DNA from: Vibrio sp. STUT-A11
GTDB taxonomy: Bacteria > Pseudomonadota > Gammaproteobacteria > Enterobacterales > Vibrionaceae
Assembly (NCBI RefSeq): GCF_026000435.1
Contig: NZ_AP026763.1
Location: 186,001-250,000 of the forward strand
Length of the DNA: 64,000 nt
Reading direction: 5' to 3'
Shown here: positions 46,492 to 54,881 of the stretch, in pieces
How the letters are laid out: every line of letters starts with the position of its first letter
Position numbering within the stretch: position 1 is the first letter of the stretch
Notes under the pieces: model-generated
Seen by the model: the letters and a program-made list of their open reading frames with translations, nothing else
Told to the model about the DNA's origin: nothing
Databases searched by the model: none
Translations under genes and position numbers: made by a program

Positions 46492-46869
46492 TTAAATCAT
46501 GAAGATAAAGATAACGGATAGTGCGCTAATTAGGCCAGCGAACGCATAGCATGCCACTTTACCCACTACACCAGTGTGGAACTTAAGATCGTGCATACCG
46601 TGGTGAACACGGTGCATTGCATGCCACATTGGCAGCGCTAGTGTACCGATGATAAATAGCGCACCAATGATGCTGGTCGCGAATTCAGATACCCGCTCGT
46701 AGCTCATTGCTTCTGCATCAATCACGCCCAGTGGAACGAGGATACCAAGTATAAGTACGGTGATAGGAGTGATCATGGCAAACCAGGTACCGCCTGCACC
46801 AAACAGTCCCCACCAGATTGGCTCATCCGAACGTTTTGGTGCGGTATTTACACTATAATTTGGTTTCAT
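46492..46869 (-). CDS. frdD: Fumarate reductase membrane subunit D
   Basis: 125 residues with three membrane helices (about 22-45, 60-85, 98-122). It anchors the FrdAB catalytic part and helps bind menaquinol. MHRVHHGMHDLK lies in the loop between helices 2 and 3. Last gene of frdABCD; 11 bases separate it from frdC. Confidence 0.95.
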   Translation of the reverse strand: MKPNYSVNTAPKRSDEPIWWGLFGAGGTWFAMITPITVLILGILVPLGVIDAEAMSYERVSEFATSIIGALFIIGTLALPMWHAMHRVHHGMHDLKFHTGVVGKVACYAFAGLISALSVIFIFMI

Positions 46870-46880
46870 TGTTCAGCTCC

Positions 46881-47264
46881 TTACACCACGATGAGAACGA
46901 TCAGTGAGATAAACGCCACGGCTGCCCACTGAGTCAGTACGATGATCTTCTTATCTACAGGCTTGCCTTTGAGGCGAATTGGCATCACCTGCGGCATCAT
47001 GCTGAAGAAGGTTTGTGCGTGGAATAAGCTACCAAGTAGGGCAACGATGTTGATCGCGACTACGATTGGATTTGCCATAAATTCTAACCAACCTTGCCAA
47101 GCTTCAGGACCTTTCACTAATGAACCTAAACCGAAAGTCAGGAAGATAGTAAATAGAATCAGCGGTAGAACGGTCGCTTCTCGCACCATGTAGAAGCGGT
47201 AGAACGGATGATCTTTCCACCAAGTGCGTTTTACTTCACGAACGTAAGGTTTACGATTACTCAT
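46881..47264 (-). CDS. frdC: Fumarate reductase membrane subunit C
   Basis: 127 residues from ATG 47264, which overlaps the frdB stop by 8 bases. It starts MSNRKPYVREVKRTWW, as in other FrdC, and has three membrane helices (about 27-50, 65-88, 105-127). It is a quinol-site subunit with FrdD. Confidence 0.95.
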   Translation of the reverse strand: MSNRKPYVREVKRTWWKDHPFYRFYMVREATVLPLILFTIFLTFGLGSLVKGPEAWQGWLEFMANPIVVAINIVALLGSLFHAQTFFSMMPQVMPIRLKGKPVDKKIIVLTQWAAVAFISLIVLIVV

Positions 47265-48024
47265 CCTTTGCCTCCACTGTGTTGGCTGAACCATCTGGTT
47301 TCAGCATCGCAATTACAAAGTCCATAGAAGACTCTACCTTACCTTGGTTTACTGCTGCGGCAGGATCCACGCTCTTTGGACAGACTTCAGAGCAGTAACC
47401 GACAAACGTACAACCCCAGGCACCATTATCACCGTTGATCAGCTTCATACGCTCAGCTTTACCGTTATCACGGCTATCTAAGTTGTAACGGTGCGCTAAT
47501 GTCAACGCTGCAGGGCCGATGAACTCTGGGTTGAGACCGAATTGAGGACACGCTGCGTAACACAGGCCACAGTTGATACAGCCAGCAAACTGCTTGTATT
47601 TCGCCATTTGCTCAGGCGTTTGTATGTTAGTGCCGTCTTCAGGCTTACGGTCGTTACCAATGATGTAAGGCTTGATGGCTTCAAGACGCTCAATAAACGG
47701 CGTCATATCGACGATCAGGTCTTTCTCGATCGGGAAGTTAGCTAATGGTTCGATCTTCAGACCATTTGGGTAGTCTCGTAAGAAGCTCTTACACGCTAGT
47801 TTAGGCACGCCATTGACCATGATGCCACACGAGCCACAGATCGCCATACGACAAGACCAACGATAAGACAAGTCTTTGTCTAGGTTATCTTTGATGTAAC
47901 CAATCGCGTCGAGCACAGACATTGTTTCATCGAATGGTACTTCGAAAGCTTGTAAGTGCGGTTCTGCGTCTTTTTCTGGGTCATAACGCAGAATGTCTAC
48001 TTTCTGGATGCGGTTTGCTGACAT
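47257..48024 (-). CDS. frdB: Fumarate reductase iron-sulphur subunit B
   Basis: 255 residues carrying three clusters. The 2Fe-2S ligands are in CRMAICGSCG and the Cys of PKLAC (about 58-80); the 4Fe-4S and 3Fe-4S ligands are in CINCGLCYAACP (about 149-160) and CTFVGYCSEVCPK (about 205-217). It passes electrons from the quinol site to FAD. Its start overlaps the frdA stop by one base. Confidence 0.97.
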   Translation of the reverse strand: MSANRIQKVDILRYDPEKDAEPHLQAFEVPFDETMSVLDAIGYIKDNLDKDLSYRWSCRMAICGSCGIMVNGVPKLACKSFLRDYPNGLKIEPLANFPIEKDLIVDMTPFIERLEAIKPYIIGNDRKPEDGTNIQTPEQMAKYKQFAGCINCGLCYAACPQFGLNPEFIGPAALTLAHRYNLDSRDNGKAERMKLINGDNGAWGCTFVGYCSEVCPKSVDPAAAVNQGKVESSMDFVIAMLKPDGSANTVEAKDE

Positions 48025-49829
48025 TATGCTTGCTCCTCTGCGTTCTTCGCTGCTTCTTCTGCTGCGGCTTTTTCTGCAGCTTCACCGTATAGACGCGCTT
48101 TAGGCTGAGACTTAGTAATGGTTACATTGCTGTAGTCGATGCTAGGCGCTGCGTCTGGTTGATAGAAAGCAAGTGAGTGTTTCAGGAAGTTCACGTCGTC
48201 ACGTTCAGTACAGCCATCGTCTAGACGTTGGTGCGCACCGCGAGATTCTTTGCGCAGGATTGCAGAGTGAACCATCGCTTCTGCCACTTCCAGGCCGTAA
48301 CCGACTTCGATTGCGTACAGAAGATCAGTGTTGAACACTTTGCCTTTGTCTTTGATGCTGATGCGTTTGTAACGTTGTTTAAGTTCCGTGATCTTATCGA
48401 TGGTTGCTTGCATCAGATCTTCTTGGCGGTAGATACCACAGCCCGCTTCCATGGTGTGGCCCATTTCAGTACGGATGTCTGCCCAGTTTTCATTGCCTTC
48501 TTGGTTCATCAGGCTGGCAATGCGTTCTTCTACAGACTTCACTTGAGCCGCGATAGCGTCGTCGTTCCAGCCTTTGAACTCGGCTGCACGTCTCACTGCG
48601 TTTTCACCCGCAACTCGGCCAAATACCACGAACTCAGCCAGAGAGTTAGAGCCAAGACGGTTCGCGCCATGCAGACCAACTGATGCACATTCACCAACCG
48701 CGAATAGGCCTTTAATACGAGTCTCACAGCCACCATTCGTTTCGATACCGCCCATGGTGTAGTGCACGGTCGGACGAATTGGAATAGGTTCTTTTGCAGG
48801 ATCAACGTTCACGTAAGCTTTCGCTAGCTCACAGATGAAAGGTAAACGTTCTTGCAGGTACTCTTCACCAAGGTGGCGAAGGTCGAGATGCACAACATCA
48901 CCCAGTGGGTGCTTGATGGTGTTGCCTTTTTGTTGCTCATGCCAGAAAGCTTGGGAAACTTTGTCACGTGGACCCAGTTCCATGTATTTATTTTTCGGTT
49001 GACCCACTGGCGTCTCTGGGCCCATGCCGTAATCTTGCAGATAGCGGTAACCGTCTTTGTTGACAATAATACCGCCTTCACCACGACAACCTTCAGTCAT
49101 CAGGATACCGGTACCAGGAAGACCAGTTGGGTGGTACTGAACAAATTCCATATCACGCAGTGGAACACCATGACGGTAAGCCATTGCCATACCGTCACCC
49201 GTTACGATGCCGCCGTTGGTGTTACAATGGTAAACACGTCCTGCACCACCGGTAGCAAGTACCACAGACTTAGCTTTGATGGTAACCAGTTCGCCTTCGG
49301 ACATGTGGATGGCGATTAGGCCTTGCACTTCACCGTCATCAACCAGCAGATCCAACACAAAGTACTCATCAAAACGTTTGATGTTGCTGTACTTCATTGA
49401 AGTCTGGAATAAGGTATGAAGCATATGGAAGCCGGTTTTATCCGCTGCAAACCAAGTTCGTTCAACCTTCATACCACCAAAGCGGCGAACGTTAACTTCC
49501 CCGTTTTCTTTACGACTCCAAGGGCAACCCCATTGTTCCATTTGGATCATTTCGCGGGTTGAGTTTTCTACAAAATATTCAACGACGTCCTGTTCACATA
49601 GCCAGTCGCCACCGCCAACGGTATCGTTGAAGTGATTGTCTAAGCTATCTTCATCCTTGATAACTGCTGCTGAGCCACCCTCCGCTGCGACTGTGTGTGA
49701 GCGCATAGGATACACTTTAGAAATTAGAGCAACTTCTAAATCAGGGTTTGCCTCTGCTGCTGCAATAGCAGTACGAAGACCAGCGCCGCCAGCGCCGATG
49801 ACTGCGATATCTGTGGTGATAGTTTGCAC
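48024..49829 (-). CDS. frdA: Fumarate reductase flavoprotein subunit A
   Basis: The catalytic subunit that reduces fumarate to succinate during anaerobic respiration. 601 residues from the GTG at 49829, which follows GGAGGATAACT; upstream codons to 49907 are not supported. FAD motifs: DIAVIGAGGAGLR near the start and RSHTVAAEGG with the covalently bound His. Active-site motifs: GCRGEGG and the HYTMGGIETN segment. First gene of frdABCD. A CRP/FNR-like palindrome lies 180 bases upstream. Confidence 0.97.
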   Translation of the reverse strand: MQTITTDIAVIGAGGAGLRTAIAAAEANPDLEVALISKVYPMRSHTVAAEGGSAAVIKDEDSLDNHFNDTVGGGDWLCEQDVVEYFVENSTREMIQMEQWGCPWSRKENGEVNVRRFGGMKVERTWFAADKTGFHMLHTLFQTSMKYSNIKRFDEYFVLDLLVDDGEVQGLIAIHMSEGELVTIKAKSVVLATGGAGRVYHCNTNGGIVTGDGMAMAYRHGVPLRDMEFVQYHPTGLPGTGILMTEGCRGEGGIIVNKDGYRYLQDYGMGPETPVGQPKNKYMELGPRDKVSQAFWHEQQKGNTIKHPLGDVVHLDLRHLGEEYLQERLPFICELAKAYVNVDPAKEPIPIRPTVHYTMGGIETNGGCETRIKGLFAVGECASVGLHGANRLGSNSLAEFVVFGRVAGENAVRRAAEFKGWNDDAIAAQVKSVEERIASLMNQEGNENWADIRTEMGHTMEAGCGIYRQEDLMQATIDKITELKQRYKRISIKDKGKVFNTDLLYAIEVGYGLEVAEAMVHSAILRKESRGAHQRLDDGCTERDDVNFLKHSLAFYQPDAAPSIDYSNVTITKSQPKARLYGEAAEKAAAEEAAKNAEEQA

Positions 49830-50255
49830 AGTTATCCTCCAGTGAGTGATTGCGGAAATCCGCTTGTTATTGTGATAGTGAGGGGGCCTCGAAGAGGAGT
49901 TCCCCAAAAGTAGTAGGGATCAGTGTAGTGGAGCTACATGAGATAAATATTGATGTATTTAGGTTTTTTCTTTGGTAATGCACTTAAGAGCATAAAAATT
50001 ATAGGTTATGTGATTGCAATCACGGCGAGACAATTTGTAACTTCTACCTCAAATTATCGAATGTTAATGGAGTGTTGCTGACTGTTGGTGGTGTTGATAA
50101 CAAGTTTTGTAGTGAGTGTTGTTTTTGTTTTGTGGCGCAAAAAGTTCGGGCTTCAGGTTCCGTTATTCCCAGGTGAAAATCGTTTCTCGTCGAAAAGGAA
50201 AAAGCATGTAGAATGTCAGCTTTGACCGCTAGCCCCAAGCTTCGAGAGACTTGTT
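49830..50255. other. Divergent control region between frdA and epmA
   Basis: This stretch of about 425 bases holds a CRP/FNR-like site (50009-50024) and the leader of epmA. No small gene is supported. Confidence 0.65.
50009..50024. promoter_or_regulatory. CRP/FNR-like site of the frd operon
   Basis: TGTGATTGCAATCACG. It matches TGTGA-N6-TCACA at 9 of 10 core bases, and its centre TGAT-N4-ATCA also fits the FNR core. Anaerobic induction of frd by FNR is known in E. coli; which protein binds here is open. Confidence 0.7.
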
Positions 50256-51227
50256 ATGCAAACCAACTGGCAACCGACCGCTTCTATTGAACAACTTCGT
50301 CAACGTGCGGCGTTAATCGCCACTATTCGCCAATTTTTTGCCGAACGACAGGTGATGGAAGTGGATACGCCTGCCATGAGCCACGCGACGGTGACGGATA
50401 TTCATTTGCATACCTTTCAAACCGAGTTTGTTGGCCCTGGCTATGCTGACGGCAGTAAGCTGTTCTTTATGACCAGTCCTGAATTCCATATGAAACGTTT
50501 ATTGGCGGCGGGTAGTGGCTGTATCTACCAGATCAATAAAGCGTTTCGCAATGAAGAGAATGGCCGTTACCACAACCCTGAGTTCACTATGCTGGAATGG
50601 TATCGAGTAGGTTTTGACCATCATCAGTTAATGGAAGAGATGAATGAGTTGCTACAGCGAGTGCTGAAGTGTGGCTCGGCTCATCGTATGACTTATCAGC
50701 AGGCGTTTCTTGACGTTCTTGGTGTGTGCCCGCTTGAAGGCTCAATGTCTGAGCTTAAAGTTGTCGCCGGAAAGCTGGGGCTGAGTGATATTGCCGATAC
50801 GGAAGATGACCGCGATACTTTGCTACAACTGCTGTTTAGTATTGGTATTGAGAATAAGATCGGTCAGGATTCGCCAGTGTTTGTTTATGACTTTCCTGCA
50901 TCGCAAGCGGCATTAGCAAAAATAAACCCTCAAGATGGCCGTGTCGCTGATCGCTTTGAAGTGTATTTTAAAGGGATAGAGCTAGCCAATGGTTTCCATG
51001 AGTTAGACAATCCTAAAGAACAACTTGCGCGTTTTGAACAAGACAATGCGAAACGCTTAGAGATGGGTTTGAAGCCTCAGCCGATTGACTACCATCTTAT
51101 TGCGGCACTAGAGGCCGGGTTGCCAGATTGTGCTGGTGTAGCGTTAGGGGTTGATCGACTCATCATGTTGGGATTAGGCTGTGAACATATTGATCAGGTA
51201 ACCGCATTCCCATTCCCTATTGCATAA
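50256..51227 (+). CDS. epmA: EF-P--(R)-beta-lysine ligase EpmA
   Basis: A truncated class-II lysyl-tRNA synthetase homologue that attaches beta-lysine to Lys34 of EF-P. 323 residues: no anticodon-binding domain, and the catalytic core has motif 2 (KAFRNEENGRYHNPEFTMLEWY, about 92-113 in two parts) and motif 3 (GVALGVDRLIML, near 297-308). Divergent from frdA; followed 9 bases later by a VanZ-family gene, so probably cotranscribed. Confidence 0.97.
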   Translation: MQTNWQPTASIEQLRQRAALIATIRQFFAERQVMEVDTPAMSHATVTDIHLHTFQTEFVGPGYADGSKLFFMTSPEFHMKRLLAAGSGCIYQINKAFRNEENGRYHNPEFTMLEWYRVGFDHHQLMEEMNELLQRVLKCGSAHRMTYQQAFLDVLGVCPLEGSMSELKVVAGKLGLSDIADTEDDRDTLLQLLFSIGIENKIGQDSPVFVYDFPASQAALAKINPQDGRVADRFEVYFKGIELANGFHELDNPKEQLARFEQDNAKRLEMGLKPQPIDYHLIAALEAGLPDCAGVALGVDRLIMLGLGCEHIDQVTAFPFPIA

Positions 51228-51236
51228 GGATATCCA

Positions 51237-51611
51237 ATGAACCGAACGGTCGGGCGTTTGATTATTTTCGGTTGCGCTGCCGTGATTGCGTATTTATCGC
51301 TCAGCTCAGGAGAGCTGCAAAAGTGGGGGACTTTTACTTACCTCGATAAGCTACAGCATTTAATGGCCTACACGAGTTTCGCTTTTGTTGCCTGTTGTTG
51401 TGTTCGCCATTGGCGTCAACGTTGGACGGTAGCGATAAGTATTCTGTTGTTCAGCGCAATGATCGAATGGCTGCAAGGTTATGTCGGTAGAGAAACCTCA
51501 TGGTTAGACCTTGTAGCAAATGGCTCGGGGATTCTGACTGGTCTGCTATGTTACCGTATTTGGAGCCTCTATCGACCTAGGTTGGTGAAGTCGCTATACT
51601 CGATTCGTTAA
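51237..51611 (+). CDS. VanZ family membrane protein
   Basis: 124 residues with about four hydrophobic segments (about 7-25, 42-60, 66-85, 95-112). WGTFTYLDKLQHLMAY and EWLQGYVGRETSWLDLVANG match the VanZ-like core. The role is unknown outside VanZ of teicoplanin resistance; there is no sign of a resistance context. It is sandwiched between epmA and a TetR regulator with short gaps. Confidence 0.85.
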   Translation: MNRTVGRLIIFGCAAVIAYLSLSSGELQKWGTFTYLDKLQHLMAYTSFAFVACCCVRHWRQRWTVAISILLFSAMIEWLQGYVGRETSWLDLVANGSGILTGLLCYRIWSLYRPRLVKSLYSIR

Positions 51612-51632
51612 CGAAAAGGAAATACGATAATA

Positions 51633-52268
51633 ATGAAAACGCGCGACAAAATAGTCTACGCGGCACTGGAGTTGTTCAACCAACATGGTGAGCGAAATAT
51701 CACCACTAATCACATTGCCGATCACATCGAAATCAGCCCAGGTAATCTTTATTACCACTTTCGCAATAAGCAAGAAATCGTCCGCGAAATCTTTGCGCTT
51801 TATTCAGCAGAACTTTTAGAAAGATTTACCCCTCTTAAAGGCTCGCAAGAGAGTCTGACTATGCTGAAGAGCTACCTAGATTCGACCTTCACGCTGATGT
51901 GGAAGTACCGTTTTTTCTACGCCAATTTGCCAGAGATTTTGTCGCGTGATGAACAACTTCACGAGCAGTACATCGAGGTGCAGGACAAACTGCAAGCCAA
52001 TCTGATTGCGATTATGCAGGAGTTCGTTGCCCTCAAGTTGCTTGATGTTGATCAGCAGCAGTTAACCTCGCTAGTATGCACGCTGCATTTAATTGCTTGC
52101 AGTTGGTTGTCTTATCAGTCTGCGATGCTACCTAAATCCAATATTACCGAGCAAATGGTGCGACAAGGCATGCTTCAGATGATCAATGTGGTCAAACCAG
52201 TCGCAACGGAGCAAGGGTTGGAGCAGCTATTGCTGTTGGAAGATGGCGTAAGTGCGATGCAGGGCTAA
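51633..52268 (+). CDS. TetR family transcriptional regulator
   Basis: 211 residues. The N-terminal helix-turn-helix (about 1-50) has ALELFNQHGERNITTNHIADHIEISPGNLYYHF (in pieces), which is typical of TetR/AcrR proteins. The C-terminal ligand domain is all-helical. The ligand and targets are unknown. It lies 21 bases after the VanZ gene. Confidence 0.88.
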   Translation: MKTRDKIVYAALELFNQHGERNITTNHIADHIEISPGNLYYHFRNKQEIVREIFALYSAELLERFTPLKGSQESLTMLKSYLDSTFTLMWKYRFFYANLPEILSRDEQLHEQYIEVQDKLQANLIAIMQEFVALKLLDVDQQQLTSLVCTLHLIACSWLSYQSAMLPKSNITEQMVRQGMLQMINVVKPVATEQGLEQLLLLEDGVSAMQG

Positions 52269-52416
52269 TTGCGTACTATTTTAAGCTTAATTTCGAGTAA
52301 CTCTCTCACTTTCGAGTCGTACCTTGAGTTGACTTGTGGCACACGCTGCGCACAATAGGTGAAATCTCCCAAGTGATAGCTGGGCAAAAACTTCTCGATA
52401 AAGGAATTATCTTTCA

Positions 52417-53373
52417 ATGAATTACGATATTTTTAATGGTGATGCAGACGGTATTATTGCTCTGTTACAACTGCGCTTAGCTGATCCTCTCGAAGCCAAG
52501 CTAGTAACGGGTGTAAAACGCGATATTAAGCTGGTGGAAACCGTGGATGTACAAGCGGGTGATGAACTGACCGTGTTAGACGTTTCGATGGAAAAGAACA
52601 TGGCAGGTCTGGAGCATGCTTTGGCTCAGGGCGCTCATGTTTTTTACGCCGATCACCATAAAGCGGGTGACATTCCACAGCATGGTAATTTAGATGCGCA
52701 CATCGATCTCGATGCGAATATGTGTACCGCTTTGATTGTGGATAAACTGTTGCAGGGGCGCTTTCATGCTTGGGCCATCACCGCTGCTTACGGTGATAAC
52801 CTTATCGCTAAAGCGGATGAACTGGCTGACCTTGCTGGTTTTTCGGCGGAACAAAAATCGCAACTCAAAGAGCTGGGCACTCTGATCAATTACAACGGCT
52901 ATGGCTCCAAAGTGGATGACTTGCATTTTCATCCGGCGGATTTATATCAAGCGTTGAAGCAATATGCCTCACCGTTTGATGTGATTACTGATACGGCTTC
53001 ACCATTCTACCAACTTCAAGCAGCTTATCAGCAAGATATGGATGCCGCCCAAGCGATTCCAGCGACTCATGAAAGCGAAAAACTGAAGCTGTTTGAATTG
53101 CCAGATAATGCAGCGTCACGCCGCATCAGCGGGGTTTATGGCAACTGGTTGGCGAACCAGAACCCGGATTCGGCTCATGCAGTTTTAACTGAAAACACCG
53201 ATGGTACTTATACGGTATCACTGCGCGCGCCATTGAATAATAAACAAGGTGCGGTTACGGTTTGTGGACAGTTCCCGACAGGCGGTGGTCGAGAGGCTGC
53301 AGCGGGAATCAATGCGTTAAGCAAAGATGATGTGAGCGCATTTATTGATGCGGTTGAAACGTATTACGCGTAA
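52417..53373 (+). CDS. DHH family phosphoesterase
   Basis: 318 residues. The N-terminal MNYDIFNGDADGIIAL has the first metal-binding Asp residues, VFYADHHKAGD (about 76-86) is the DHH motif, and FPTGGGREAAAG (near 288-299) is the DHHA1 glycine motif. Such proteins cleave phosphodiester bonds in short oligonucleotides or cyclic dinucleotides; the substrate is not clear. Its native terminator downstream has been split by the IS element. Confidence 0.85.
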   Translation: MNYDIFNGDADGIIALLQLRLADPLEAKLVTGVKRDIKLVETVDVQAGDELTVLDVSMEKNMAGLEHALAQGAHVFYADHHKAGDIPQHGNLDAHIDLDANMCTALIVDKLLQGRFHAWAITAAYGDNLIAKADELADLAGFSAEQKSQLKELGTLINYNGYGSKVDDLHFHPADLYQALKQYASPFDVITDTASPFYQLQAAYQQDMDAAQAIPATHESEKLKLFELPDNAASRRISGVYGNWLANQNPDSAHAVLTENTDGTYTVSLRAPLNNKQGAVTVCGQFPTGGGREAAAGINALSKDDVSAFIDAVETYYA

Positions 53374-53405
53374 CGATTTATAGTCATTCATTTGTGTAAA
53401 AAGGA

Positions 53406-53415
53406 GCCATCGGCT
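53406..53415. repeat. Left target-site duplication of the IS4 element
   Basis: GCCATCGGCT, identical to 54847-54856. Confidence 0.9.
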
Positions 53416-53416
53416 T

Positions 53417-53451
53417 AATGCCAGTCAGTTAAGCTGACTGGCATTCTTTTT
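53417..53451 (+). terminator. Terminator-like hairpin at the left end of the IS4 element
   Basis: AATGCCAGTCAG, TTAAG and CTGACTGGCATT form a perfect 12-bp stem followed by CTTTTT on the plus strand. It can stop transcripts entering from the DHH gene. Confidence 0.8.
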
Positions 53452-54753
53452 ATTAGGGTATTTTCTGACTTTTGCTTTGACGGCCCTCGGGTATATCCGA
53501 TCTTCTCGTTTGATAGGCAATACATGGTGAGAGGTCTCTTCTATCAAGTGAGTGATCCTCTTTGGTATCGTTCCTGCTGATTCTAGCCAGAAGCCATGGA
53601 TTAGATGAATAATGGCGTGAGCACAAGTCGTGAAACTCAGTTGGTTTGGATATAAACCAGGTATGCTGGAGGCCATGTTAACCATCTGATACCTCAGTAT
53701 ATTGTAGGCTAAAAGCAGTCCCCATAACTCTTGGCGAACCATCTCTGGCTTTTTACTTCTTAGTGTAAATTCATTTTTAAGAAGCGCTGATTTCATTTCT
53801 CTGTAACCTACCTCTATCTCCCAACGATGGCTATACAAGTCCGTTATTTCTGAACTTGGGTAACGCATTGCGTCTGTCATGGATGTGAAGATATTGACCT
53901 CTTTCCCTTTGATTGTTCGAGTTATCAGTCGTACTTGTATGGCTTCTGGTAGGTCTGGGAACTTTTTCCTGGCTTGAGGGTTAGATTTCAACTCAACAAG
54001 CTTGTCGTTTCTTCCAAGTTTACTTATTACCGTGTATTGAGTCCCTTTTCTCATGGGGATCATCCAGTGACGCTCGCGACCAGTGCAAGCCCAGCGATTC
54101 AACAGACCAAGCGAGAAAAAGCCTCTATCGAACATCGTTAAACTATTGTCTGGAGTGGTTTCGATTAGGTTTTCTGCCAGCTTCATTTCATTCGTTTTAT
54201 AGCTATCGAAAGCACTAGCAATAAGCATATGACTGGTCACTTCCATCTGACATACCATGCGAACTTGAGGAAAGCTCGCGTCGCCATTCTGATTTGAAGG
54301 GGCTTTGAAGGCCTGTCGATTTTCATCACTATCCGGCGTTCTCCAAAGCACACCATCGACGGCAAGCAACTTCAACCCTGACCATGTGGGGTGTTGTGCC
54401 TCTTGATTCCAAAGCCTTTGACTCTGATGAAAAACTTGCTTTACCGCTTCATCTCCTAGTCGTTGTCTAGCTTGAACAATAGCGCTTGGGGCTACCAACG
54501 ATTTCTTACCTGGTAGCATCAGTTGGGCTTTTGACACAATGCTCCATAAAGGCTCTTGTCGATACAAAGACATGGCAATCACAGACCAGACAGCCATATC
54601 AAGGGGGATTCGACGCTTACGAATAGTTGCTACACCAGTAGTTTCAAGGCATTGGTTAATAAAATCGGGGGAGAGAATATCACTTAGCTTTCCCAGCTGT
54701 TCAGTGTTTGGTGCATAGCGATTAGCAAGTGATAAGGCTGTAGTTAATTGCAA
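53425..54753 (-). CDS. IS4-family transposase
   Basis: A 442-residue DDE transposase. First Asp in LLAVDGVLWRTPD (about residue 130), second in MFDRGFFS (about 205), Glu in the signature Y-(2)-R-(3)-E-(6)-K of YSHRWEIEVGYREMKSALLK (about 308-327). The best start is TTG 54753; it directly follows a hairpin with a T tract (54762-54785), which may keep expression low. The stop codon lies inside the left inverted repeat. No internal stop or frameshift, so it is probably active. Confidence 0.93.
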   Translation of the reverse strand: MQLTTALSLANRYAPNTEQLGKLSDILSPDFINQCLETTGVATIRKRRIPLDMAVWSVIAMSLYRQEPLWSIVSKAQLMLPGKKSLVAPSAIVQARQRLGDEAVKQVFHQSQRLWNQEAQHPTWSGLKLLAVDGVLWRTPDSDENRQAFKAPSNQNGDASFPQVRMVCQMEVTSHMLIASAFDSYKTNEMKLAENLIETTPDNSLTMFDRGFFSLGLLNRWACTGRERHWMIPMRKGTQYTVISKLGRNDKLVELKSNPQARKKFPDLPEAIQVRLITRTIKGKEVNIFTSMTDAMRYPSSEITDLYSHRWEIEVGYREMKSALLKNEFTLRSKKPEMVRQELWGLLLAYNILRYQMVNMASSIPGLYPNQLSFTTCAHAIIHLIHGFWLESAGTIPKRITHLIEETSHHVLPIKREDRIYPRAVKAKVRKYPNKKNASQLN

Positions 54754-54785
54754 AAGAAAAAGCTCTAAGATTGAATTCTTAGAGC
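54751..54785 (-). terminator. Terminator-like hairpin at the right end of the IS4 element
   Basis: On the minus strand GCTCTAAGA, ATTCAA and TCTTAGAGC followed by TTTTTCTTTT. The T tract abuts the TTG start of the transposase. It can stop transcripts entering from envC. Confidence 0.78.
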
Positions 54786-54846
54786 CTTTATAAACGAGTT
54801 GGAGGATCGTTCAACCGATCATTTATTGCTTAACTGATCGGCATTA

Positions 54847-54856
54847 GCCATCGGCT
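54847..54856. repeat. Right target-site duplication of the IS4 element
   Basis: GCCATCGGCT, identical to 53406-53415. Confidence 0.9.
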
Positions 54857-54881
54857 CCTTTTTCTTTTTCGGTTATTTTTC

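Larger units (their letters stand above)
53416..54846 (-). mobile_element. IS4-family insertion sequence with 10-bp target duplication
   Basis: The ends are inverted repeats TAATGCCAGTCAGTTAAGC (left) and TAATGCCGATCAGTTAAGC (right, read inward), with 2 mismatches in 19. The direct repeat GCCATCGGCT flanks it at 53406-53415 and 54847-54856 (11 bp if a shared A is counted). One gene fills the element. Removing the element and one repeat restores the perfect hairpin AAAAAGGAGCC-ATC-GGCTCCTTTTT, a bidirectional terminator. The intact ends and duplication point to a recent insertion. Confidence 0.93.

Noticed and set aside
51237..51611. Glycopeptide resistance by VanZ
   Set aside because: Only the broad VanZ-like membrane fold is present; no van genes are nearby and the host is Gram-negative.
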